This document shows, piece by piece, positions 1 to 6,822 of a stretch of 8,872 nt of DNA. How positions within the stretch are numbered: the stretch's first letter is position 1; each line of letters starts with the position of its first letter. The notes under the pieces are model-generated. The model had not been told where the DNA came from and ran no database searches. It saw only the letters and a program-made list of their open reading frames with translations. The position numbers and the translations under genes were made by a program. Origin of the DNA: Chloroflexota bacterium (GTDB lineage Bacteria; Chloroflexota; Limnocylindria; Limnocylindrales; CSP1-4); assembly GCA_021786265.1 (NCBI GenBank), contig JAJYNP010000113.1, positions 1-8,872 on the forward strand. Reading direction: 5' to 3'.

Positions 1-19
1 GAGGACCAGGGGATGAGCT

Positions 20-48
20 GACGCTTCGCGTCGGCCGCTGGCGCGGCC
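20..48. repeat. Two back-to-back small hairpins behind the possible istB stop
   Basis: GACGC-TTC-GCGTC (20-32) is a perfect 5-bp stem with a 3-nt loop. It is followed directly by GGCCGC-TGGC-GCGGCC (33-48), a perfect 6-bp stem with a 4-nt loop. They sit just after a stop codon at 19-21 and before the terminal repeats of the IS. They could act as a weak terminator or RNA-protecting element for the IS transcript, but there is no T-tract, so a standard intrinsic terminator is not supported. Confidence 0.35.
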
Positions 49-56
49 TCCGAGGG

Positions 57-127
57 GTGGCCAAAACCCGTGGAACGACGTGGCCATTTCAGCGTGGACT
101 GACCTGGCCAATTCCGTGGAATGCGCA
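57..127. repeat. Terminal repeat array of the left-flank IS (3 units)
   Basis: Units start at about 57, 80 and 104. Each carries TGGCCA followed by a CGTGGA-like block, with 23 and 24 bp between successive TGGCCA cores. The first unit shares a perfect 22-bp inverted match (55-76) with 8830-8851 at the other end of the window. In IS21-type elements such arrays are the transposase (IstA) binding sites. There are no unique spacers between the units, so this is not a CRISPR. Confidence 0.75.
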
Positions 128-2140
128 ATCAGGGGTCCGGACACTGGCACGGCCGCTGAGAAGAGTGCGCATCTCAGGAGGGTCGCTGGTCTGGCCCCAG
201 ATCCGCGTCGACAGTCGGTCTTCGCGCGCCTACCGGGGTCGCCGCTCGTGTTCTGGCTCCCGCAATCCATCCTTGAGCTCCTTACCGACGGACCGTTTGT
301 CAGCTCGCTCGCACGCACGGGGTGGGGCATTGCGAGCTGTGACAACGATCGGTTCCTTCGGCTCTTCTGGGAGCCGGATCGTCCGTTCCGACGACGTCCG
401 TGGGTCGACCTTGTCAAGGCGGGAGGCTATCGACGCTGGGTTGGCCTTGAGCAGTGGGTGCTCGACTGGGCGGGCGACGGCCAGCCGATTCGCGACTTCA
501 TTGGTGAGCAGTACTCATACCTGCAAGGCCGGACCGAATGGCTTGTGAAGCCTGAGAACTTCCGTCAAGTGGGCTGGACGTATTCGCTGATGGCTCAGGG
601 ATCGTTGGCTGTTCGTGCGCTCGAGGGAGACGAGATCACCGACAACACATCGCCCGGAGTCTTCAGCGACGACCACTTTGACGCTCTCGGTGGGCTCCTC
701 AATGCTCGCGTCACGACATACGTGCTCCGCGCAATCACCCCGGACACCAAGTTCCGGGAGGGCTATGTGGAGCGCGTTCCGGTCCCCATTCACCTGGCTC
801 AGGTCGGGAGGGCCGTTCCCGCGCTTCGAGGGCTGGTCGGCCTCGATTCGTCAGCTGACCTCACAGAGCGCCGGTTCTGGCGCACGCGCCTCGAAGCGCA
901 GGACAGGTACGGCCTCTTGTCACAGGACCCCGCCGCCGCGTTCAGAGCCTCGCTCGAGGGCTGGAACGAACGAGATGTATTCCGTGCGTTTGGTTTGGAA
1001 CCCATCGCCATGCAGGCTGTTCTCGATGACACGGCTGTCCCTGCCGGCTGGCACCCTCTGATCGCTGGCTACGACCGCCTGCCCGAGGCACCGGCGGGGA
1101 TCGAGATCCCGGCCGGGCTCACCGACTTCCTCGGCACGCTCGACCATCGGGCGCTCGACGGCCCGCAGCTCACCGAGCTCAAGGCCCGGCTCCGGCGGCT
1201 CTACGAGGCCGGCCCGGGGGCCAAGGTCGAGGACGATGGGCCTGCCGACAGCGGCGAGGACGAGGACGAGGCTGGCGAGGCGCTCGGCGCCCGGATCCCG
1301 ATCCCGACCGAGACGTTCCTCGAAGAGCTCTCCCAGAGGCTCGAGGTCCACCCGATCAGCGTCCACCGGCTGCTCGAGGAGCTCCGGGCCGAGGGGGTCG
1401 TCTCCCCGCCTGAGCGCAAGCGGGAGCTCGAGGACTACCTCGGGGTCACGCTCCTGCGGATGCTCGGCTACCGCTGGCCCGAGCAGGATGCCTACGAGGC
1501 CGAGCACGGCCCGCTCATCGATCCCGATCTCGTCGACGCGGACGGGATCATCCCGCTCGTCCCCTGTGCCGACGAGCCGACGGCCGAGGCCCGGATCACG
1601 ACGCGCCTCGAGCGCGCGTTCGGCGACGAGGGCGCCGAGGCGTTCCTGCGCGATGTCCGCCGCTATCTCGGGCGCGAGCTCGGCGAGTGGCTCCGGCGCG
1701 ACTGCTTCAAGCGCCACGCCCAGCAGTTCAAGAACCGGCCGATCGCCTGGCACCTCCGCTCCCCGGCCGGCCACTTCGAGGCGTTCGTCCTCTACCACCG
1801 CCTCTCTCGCGCGACGCTCGCGACGCTCCGCACGACGTATGCCGGCGGCTGGATCGCCCGCCTCCGGGCCGAGCAGGCCCGGGCCAAGGAGCGCGGCGAT
1901 GCCCCTCGCGTCTCGGACCTCCAGGTCGCGATCGAGGACGTCGAGCTGTTCCGCATGAGGCTCGAGGCGATCGAGCGCGGCGACACCCTCGCCGACCGCA
2001 TCCGCTGCCGCTGGAAGGACGAGACCGCGGCCGGCCGTCCGGGCCCCTACGCCCCCGACATCGACGACGGCGTCAAGGTCAACATCCGGCCCTTCCAGGA
2101 GCAGGGGCTGCTGGCCGCCAAGGTGATCGCGAAGTGGTGA
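128..2140 (+). pseudogene. pglX: 5'-truncated pglX: BREX DNA methyltransferase, target-recognition and C-terminal part only
   Basis: PglX is the adenine-specific DNA methyltransferase of BREX; it marks host DNA and is needed for defence in type 1 systems. Only the part downstream of the catalytic domain is present. Recognisable blocks are a VFWLP segment (about 248-262), the target-recognition signature KAGGYRRW...LDWAGDG (about 416-480), and LNARVTTYVLRAITPDTKF with a VPVP end (about 698-790). An acidic linker follows (about 1229-1283), then QFKNRPIAWHLRSPAGHFEA (about 1724-1785) and a terminal DIDDGVKVNIRPF block near 2057-2095. No SAM-binding motif and no NPPY-type catalytic motif is present, and a full PglX is usually around 1,100-1,200 residues against about 670 here. 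The frame stays open upstream into the IS end as far as a GTG at 80, which would give a 686-residue fusion, but those residues come from IS DNA. G+C rises sharply near 1020-1080. The stop overlaps the start of pglZ. Confidence 0.85.
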
Positions 2141-4707
2141 GCGGCGTGGGACCAAGAACTGTGCTTGAGCGCCTGGCCTCGGAGCTCGAGGTGAGCCTCT
2201 CGGCCCTTCCTGGCCCCCACCGACTCCTTGTCTGGTTCGATCCCGCGGTCGAGTGCCAGCGGCTCGTCGAGCCGCTCGCGGCCGAGCTGTTCCAGTCCGG
2301 CGTTCGGATCAAGGCACATCCCGTCGAGGCTGGTCAACTCGATCTGAAGGTATGGCTCCTCGACACGGACGCCTCCGAGTCCCGGCGCGTCCTCTACCTG
2401 GGCGGGCTCCGTCCCGATGGCCTCCTGCCCGGCGGCGACGGTAGGGTCCCAGTGCTTTGGTCGCTCGTCGAGTACCGCTGGACCGCCGTCGTGTGGAACG
2501 GGCTGGCGCGCTGGGCAGGGGTCGCCGGTGCCCCGCCGACGTCACTTGCGCAGTGGCTCCAGCGGCAGGGGGTGACCTTCGCGGACGAGCGAACGGTCGG
2601 CGAGGTGTCGGCAGGCGGAGGGGGCTCCCTGCTGAGCCGCTATCTCGCGCTGGCGGCGGACGGTGACCCGTCCCGCTGGGGACATCGGCTGCGCGCGCGG
2701 GACCTGCTCGACGCGATTGTCGGCTCGCCGCGCGACCGCCTAACGGAGCTCGTTCTCTCGCCAAGGGAGGCCGTCGCCGCTTGGGGCGAGAACGCGTCCG
2801 AGATCCTCGACCGGATCGGGCAGGAATACGGGCTGACAACGGCCAGCACAGATCCCGACGCGATGGCTGATGAGGTGGTATCCGGGATCGCGCTGACCGA
2901 GGCGTGGGACGCATTCGACCGGGGCGACGACTTCCCGTTCTCTGCACGCCTGCCACGCGGCCCCCAGCAGCGCGAACGGCTCATCGGCGTCATCCGCCAC
3001 GACTTCCTGCGCCGGCCGGACCTTGCGGGCGCGGTGAGGTCGCGGGCCGCGCGGCTCGAGCCGGCCTGGGCAACCGTGGAGGGGTGGGCCGCCCTGCGCT
3101 CCGGCCAATCGGCGATCCTGCTCGGGCTCACACGGCGTCGCCTGGCCGCCACGCTCGGCGAGCTTCGGTCGGCGACCGAGGCGGAGAGGGTCGCGTCCAT
3201 TGAGCTACTCAGGGCGACGGCCCTGCCCGACCACGCGGTGATGGGGCCGCTCTCCGACACGTTCCGGACGCTCGGGGCGGCGATTCGGCTGTCCGACGCC
3301 GCGGCCCGGGCCTGCACGCAGGCCGAGCAGGCAGTGGCCGCCGCGGACCTCGTCCAAGCGTATGCAGGATCGCCCGGCTGGGCGGGAATCGACGCGGACT
3401 ACCTCGCCGTCCAGGCGGCGACCGAGGACGAAGCGTGGCTTCGCCCGCTCCGCGAGCTGACCGACCGCGTATATGCCGACTACGTCGTCGCGGTCAACGA
3501 CCGCCTTGCGGGCCTTATTGAGCAGTCCTCTGCCTGGCCGCCCACGGGAACTCCCCGGGTCAGCGGGCCAGCGTGGGACGCCACCTCCCGCGGGCGCCGC
3601 GCGGTGATCATCACGGACGCCCTCCGCCTCGACATCGCGCGGGCGGTCGCGGCCGAGGTCGGACCGTCATGCGCCGTCATGGCGGGCCTGACCACGCTCC
3701 CCACGACCACGCCGTTCGGCATGGCTGCCCTGCTCCCGACGACCGAACCCCCATTCGGGGACCTGTCGCATGGCCGCCTGGAGCTTCGAGCGAGCGACGG
3801 AACGGACCTTGCCTCGCGGACCGGTCGACGACAGTTCCTCGTCGCGCTCCTCGCAGGGAAGGGTGCCTCCGTGTCGTTCCTTGAGCTCGACGATGTCCTG
3901 GGTGGCGTTGCGCCCGACCCGACCCCCCTCACCGTCGTGTTCGACTACGCCCTCGACGACCGCGGCCATGGCCAGGGGTCGCTGCCCAGGTTTGCGCCGG
4001 AGCATGTCCACAGGCTGGCCCGGGCTGTGGACCAGCTCCATGCCCTCGGGAACCGGTTCGTCGAGATCGTCACGGACCATGGCTTTCTCCACATGCCGCC
4101 CGAGCTGGTCGACGCGCTCGGACACCCAGAGCTTGCGGCGACCCAGGCGATCGAGAAGAAGTCCCGTCACGCGATTCTCAAGCCGGACGCCCCTGTCGCC
4201 AACCTTCTTCGCCTCGCGAGCCCGCTCACGCCCGATGTCATGCTCGGGTTTCCGCGAGGGATCCGGACCTTCACGAAGGCGGAGCCCTACCTCCATGGCG
4301 GCATCTCCCTCCAGGAGTGCGTCATCCCGCGTCTCGTGTCGGAATCGGCCGCTCCGCGCCCGCGCCTGAAGGCTGAGGTGCGCGTCTCGAGCACGCAGCT
4401 CACATCCGGCACGATCGTGGTGAAGCTCCGGCCGGTGCCGCCCGAGGGCCAGCTGCCGCTCGGCGGGGTGCAATCGCTTCGGCTCGAGCTGTGGGTGGAG
4501 TCGGCGGCCGATCCGGCCGTCCTCGTGGCCGGAGAGCCCGTCAGGGAGGAGCTCCATGTGGACACCCCCGAAGTGACAAGACCCCTGTACCTTGGCGAAG
4601 GCCTCGCCCTCCCGGCGGGGGCACGCCTCTTGCTTCGGGCGCGTGACGCCGAAACGAAAGAAGACCTGGCGTCGGTACCGCTGACGCTGGCGGTCGATTG
4701 GGAGTGA
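2137..4707 (+). CDS. pglZ: PglZ, alkaline-phosphatase-fold BREX protein
   Basis: The protein is 856 residues from the GTG at 2137, which overlaps the pglX stop as GTGA; a second GTG at 2134 is possible and AAGGTG at 2120-2125 is the likely ribosome site. The open frame continues far upstream inside pglX, but that part is a shadow. The N-terminal part has LLVWFDPA (residues 30-37), typical of PglZ, then a long helical middle. The alkaline-phosphatase-like core follows: TDALR (D494, metal ligand), LTTLPTTTPFGM (518-529, T525 as likely nucleophile), DYALDDRGHG (603-612), TDHGF (646-650) and LHGGISLQECVIP (719-731, H720). The last 110 or so residues look like a beta-rich tail. All expected metal-site blocks are present, so the protein looks intact. 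PglZ is a core member of all BREX types and works with PglX; its biochemical substrate in BREX is less settled. It is very GC-rich (73% in the one line counted). Confidence 0.93.
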   Translation: MSGVGPRTVLERLASELEVSLSALPGPHRLLVWFDPAVECQRLVEPLAAELFQSGVRIKAHPVEAGQLDLKVWLLDTDASESRRVLYLGGLRPDGLLPGGDGRVPVLWSLVEYRWTAVVWNGLARWAGVAGAPPTSLAQWLQRQGVTFADERTVGEVSAGGGGSLLSRYLALAADGDPSRWGHRLRARDLLDAIVGSPRDRLTELVLSPREAVAAWGENASEILDRIGQEYGLTTASTDPDAMADEVVSGIALTEAWDAFDRGDDFPFSARLPRGPQQRERLIGVIRHDFLRRPDLAGAVRSRAARLEPAWATVEGWAALRSGQSAILLGLTRRRLAATLGELRSATEAERVASIELLRATALPDHAVMGPLSDTFRTLGAAIRLSDAAARACTQAEQAVAAADLVQAYAGSPGWAGIDADYLAVQAATEDEAWLRPLRELTDRVYADYVVAVNDRLAGLIEQSSAWPPTGTPRVSGPAWDATSRGRRAVIITDALRLDIARAVAAEVGPSCAVMAGLTTLPTTTPFGMAALLPTTEPPFGDLSHGRLELRASDGTDLASRTGRRQFLVALLAGKGASVSFLELDDVLGGVAPDPTPLTVVFDYALDDRGHGQGSLPRFAPEHVHRLARAVDQLHALGNRFVEIVTDHGFLHMPPELVDALGHPELAATQAIEKKSRHAILKPDAPVANLLRLASPLTPDVMLGFPRGIRTFTKAEPYLHGGISLQECVIPRLVSESAAPRPRLKAEVRVSSTQLTSGTIVVKLRPVPPEGQLPLGGVQSLRLELWVESAADPAVLVAGEPVREELHVDTPEVTRPLYLGEGLALPAGARLLLRARDAETKEDLASVPLTLAVDWE

Positions 4708-4710
4708 GGT
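4706..4710 (+). promoter_or_regulatory. Ribosome binding site of brxL
   Basis: GAGGT lies over the end of the pglZ stop and 4 nt before the GTG at 4715. It supports that GTG as the brxL start and implies translation coupled to pglZ termination. Confidence 0.6.
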
Positions 4711-4714
4711 TGCC

Positions 4715-6781
4715 GTGACGGCGCTATCGGCGGTCGAACTCGACGCCCTGGACCGGAAGGCCACCGAGGCCTTCCCCGGGCTCCTCGTGCGCAAGGACCT
4801 TCTGCGGGTCCTCCGCTCAGCCTACGGCGTCCCCACCTTCGTCATCGAGTTCCTGCTCGGCAAGTACGCCGCGTCGGCCGATCCGGCGGTGATCGAGCAG
4901 GGGATGGACTTCGTCCGCCGCAATCTCTCCCAGAAGTACGTGAAGCCCGACGAGCGCGAGGTCGTGAAGGCCCGCATCCAGCAAGAGGGCAGCTACCAGA
5001 TCATCGACAAGGTGTCGGTCGTGCTGAAGGAGGTCGACGACAAGTACTGGGCGACCCTCCACAACATCAACCAGGAGTACGTCAACATCGACGACGGTCT
5101 GATCCGCGCCCACGACCGTCTCCTGATGGGCGGCATCTGGGCGGAGGTCAAGCTCCGATACGACGCGAGCCTGGTCTTCAAGAACCAGTACCGCCCCTTC
5201 GTCATCGATGACCTGAAGCCCATCCAGCTATCGACGCGGACCATCGGTCCCTTGATCGCCGCGAGGTCAAGCTTCACGCGTGACGAGTGGATCGACCTGC
5301 TCTTGCGATCGCTCGGCCTCGAGCCGACGCTTGACTACTTCACGCCTCGCCGGAAGCTGCTGTACCTGGCTCGGCTCATCCCTCTCGTCGAGCGGAACTA
5401 CAACCTGATCGAGCTCGGTCCGCGCGGCACGGGCAAGAGCTTCGTCTACCAGCAGATCAGCCCGTACTCGCACCTGATCTCGGGCGGGCAGACCACGGTA
5501 GCCCAGATGTTTGTGAACCTGGCTTCGGGTCAGCGGGGACTCGTCGCGCTGTGGGACACGGTCGCGTTCGACGAGGCTGCGGGCGTCCGGTTCCCCGACA
5601 AGAACGGCATCAACATCATGAAGAACTACATGGAGGACGGGACCTTCAGTCGGGGCCGGGAGATCATCACGGCCGAGGGGTCGATCGTCTTCGTCGGCAA
5701 CCTCGATGGCGACATCTCCACCATCGTTCGGACCTCCAACCTCTTCTACCCCATGCCCAAGGAGATGGACACCGCGTTCTACGACCGGATCCATGCCTAC
5801 CTGCCGGGGTGGGAGTTCGGCAAGACACGGGACGACCTCTACACCTCGCACTTCGGGTTCGTGTCCGACTACCTGGCCGAGGTTCTTCATCACCTCCGCA
5901 AGACGCAGTACATGGACGTGGCCGAGCGCCACGTGACCTTCGGAAGCCACGTCGGCGGACGCGACGCCAAGGCCGTCCGCAAGACGGTGAGCGGGCTAAT
6001 CAAGCTCATCCATCCCGATGGGAACGTCACGCGCGAAGAGGTCCACGAGTACGTCGAGTTCGGGCTCGAGCTCCGCCGGCGGGTCAAGGAGCAGCTCAAG
6101 AAGATGGGGGGGCTCGAATACTGGGACGTGGGCTTCTCCTACACCGACCGCGAGACGGGCGAGCAGCGCAACGTCGGCCTGCCGGAGAGTGGTGGCGGGC
6201 TGATCATCTCTGGCGAGTCTCTGCCGCCTGGCTCCGTCTACACAGTCGGTATCGACACGTCCGATCGAGCCGCCAAGAAGCTGGCGCTGTTCCTCATTCA
6301 GACGCAGGTCAACCCTGGGAGCGGTCGCGTCATCCCACTCGGCAACCTCTCGCCGGTGATGAAGGAGGCACTCAAGGTCGCGCACGCCTACCTCCTCGGC
6401 CACATCAAGGACCTGGGGATCGACCGCGACCCGAAGTCGTACGACTTCAGCGTGCAGGCCGTGAACCTCAACCAGGCGAAGGAGGGATCCGAGACGGCGA
6501 TCGGGTTCTTCATCTCGCTCGTGTCAGCATTGTTGGAGCGCGCCGTGGATCCCTCTTCGGTGGTGATGGGCGAGATGAGCGTAAAGGGCATGCTCCAGAA
6601 GGTGTCGAATCTGTCGGAGCGCCTGGAGCTCTCGCGTGACGCCGGCGCCAAGCGCGTCCTCATCCCGAGCGAGAACAAGCGCGACATCGCTGATGTGCCG
6701 GACGAGCTTCTCAACCGGCTGCAGACGGCGTTCTACACGGATCCGCTCAACGCCGCGATCAAGGCGATGGGGCTCGAATAG
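4715..6781 (+). CDS. brxL: BrxL, AAA+ BREX protein with Lon-like C-terminal domain
   Basis: The protein is 688 residues, the usual BrxL length. The N-terminal domain carries the family pattern FPGLLVRKDLLR...VPTFVIEFLLGKY, then SYQIIDKVSVVL and LLMGGIWAEVKLRY. The AAA+ core has Walker A GPRGTGKS (235-242), a Walker B-like stretch ending FDEAAG (D286-E287) and a sensor-1-like VFVGN (N329). The C-terminal domain matches the Lon protease fold: VSALL (603-607), VVMGEMSVKG (616-625) and RVLIPSENKRDIADVP. Ungapped hand alignment to E. coli Lon, from memory, puts Glu593 at the position of catalytic Ser679 and Arg636 at Lys722, so peptidase activity is doubtful. BrxL occurs in type 1 and type 4 BREX; together with pglX and pglZ it points to type 1. 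It has been described as a DNA-binding, MCM-like ring that acts against phage. It begins 7 nt after pglZ. Confidence 0.94.
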   Translation: MTALSAVELDALDRKATEAFPGLLVRKDLLRVLRSAYGVPTFVIEFLLGKYAASADPAVIEQGMDFVRRNLSQKYVKPDEREVVKARIQQEGSYQIIDKVSVVLKEVDDKYWATLHNINQEYVNIDDGLIRAHDRLLMGGIWAEVKLRYDASLVFKNQYRPFVIDDLKPIQLSTRTIGPLIAARSSFTRDEWIDLLLRSLGLEPTLDYFTPRRKLLYLARLIPLVERNYNLIELGPRGTGKSFVYQQISPYSHLISGGQTTVAQMFVNLASGQRGLVALWDTVAFDEAAGVRFPDKNGINIMKNYMEDGTFSRGREIITAEGSIVFVGNLDGDISTIVRTSNLFYPMPKEMDTAFYDRIHAYLPGWEFGKTRDDLYTSHFGFVSDYLAEVLHHLRKTQYMDVAERHVTFGSHVGGRDAKAVRKTVSGLIKLIHPDGNVTREEVHEYVEFGLELRRRVKEQLKKMGGLEYWDVGFSYTDRETGEQRNVGLPESGGGLIISGESLPPGSVYTVGIDTSDRAAKKLALFLIQTQVNPGSGRVIPLGNLSPVMKEALKVAHAYLLGHIKDLGIDRDPKSYDFSVQAVNLNQAKEGSETAIGFFISLVSALLERAVDPSSVVMGEMSVKGMLQKVSNLSERLELSRDAGAKRVLIPSENKRDIADVPDELLNRLQTAFYTDPLNAAIKAMGLE

Positions 6782-6810
6782 GTCATGACCGACACTCTGG
6801 TTGGACGCAC

Positions 6811-6817
6811 AGGAGGG
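6811..6817 (+). promoter_or_regulatory. Strong Shine-Dalgarno that fixes a TTG start
   Basis: AGGAGGG ends 5 nt before the TTG at 6823. The DUF262 consensus begins within a few residues of that TTG, and no other start in that frame is as well placed, so the rare TTG start is well supported. This is the strongest ribosome site in the window, suggesting that the downstream gene is translated independently of brxL. Confidence 0.75.
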
Positions 6818-6822
6818 ACAGA

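Larger units (their letters stand above)
1..127. mobile_element. Outer end of an IS21-like insertion sequence
   Basis: Three copies of a 23-24 bp unit beginning TGGCCA (at 58, 81 and 105) run up to a tip reading GTGGAATGCGCA that ends at 127. Arrays of short repeats at each end and TG...CA tips are typical of the IS21 family. The tip matches the one at the right flank of the window in 11 of 12 bases, read in the opposite direction. The pglX reading frame becomes recognisable immediately after 127, so this is an insertion or deletion junction. Bases 1-21 read in frame as E-D-Q-G-M-S-stop, which could be the end of the element's istB gene, but six residues are too few to identify. Which end of the element this is (left or right) is not proven; three repeats here against four on the other flank suggests the two flanks are opposite ends. 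Family assignment is from pattern only. Confidence 0.72.

Noticed and set aside
57..127. Short regular repeats as a CRISPR array
   Set aside because: The units abut at 23-24 bp with no unique spacers, are degenerate, and end at a CA tip. The same array recurs inverted at the other flank, which is the pattern of IS ends.
1687..2136. Upstream extension of pglZ inside pglX
   Set aside because: The translation is proline/arginine-rich and overlaps the conserved end of PglX. The GTG at 2137 with GTGA coupling fits the PglZ N-terminus better.
920..2155. 411-codon open frame on the minus strand
   Set aside because: It lies opposite the very GC-rich part of pglX. Its product is low-complexity (L, E, R, A, V, D) with no recognisable domain, as expected for an antisense frame when third positions are G or C.
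3667..4794. 375-codon minus-strand open frame opposite pglZ
   Set aside because: It covers the conserved PglZ metal-site blocks on the other strand and shows no family motif; it is an antisense shadow.
5551..6639. 362-codon plus-strand frame inside brxL
   Set aside because: It is arginine- and glycine-rich and out of frame with the clear AAA+ and Lon-like motifs of BrxL.
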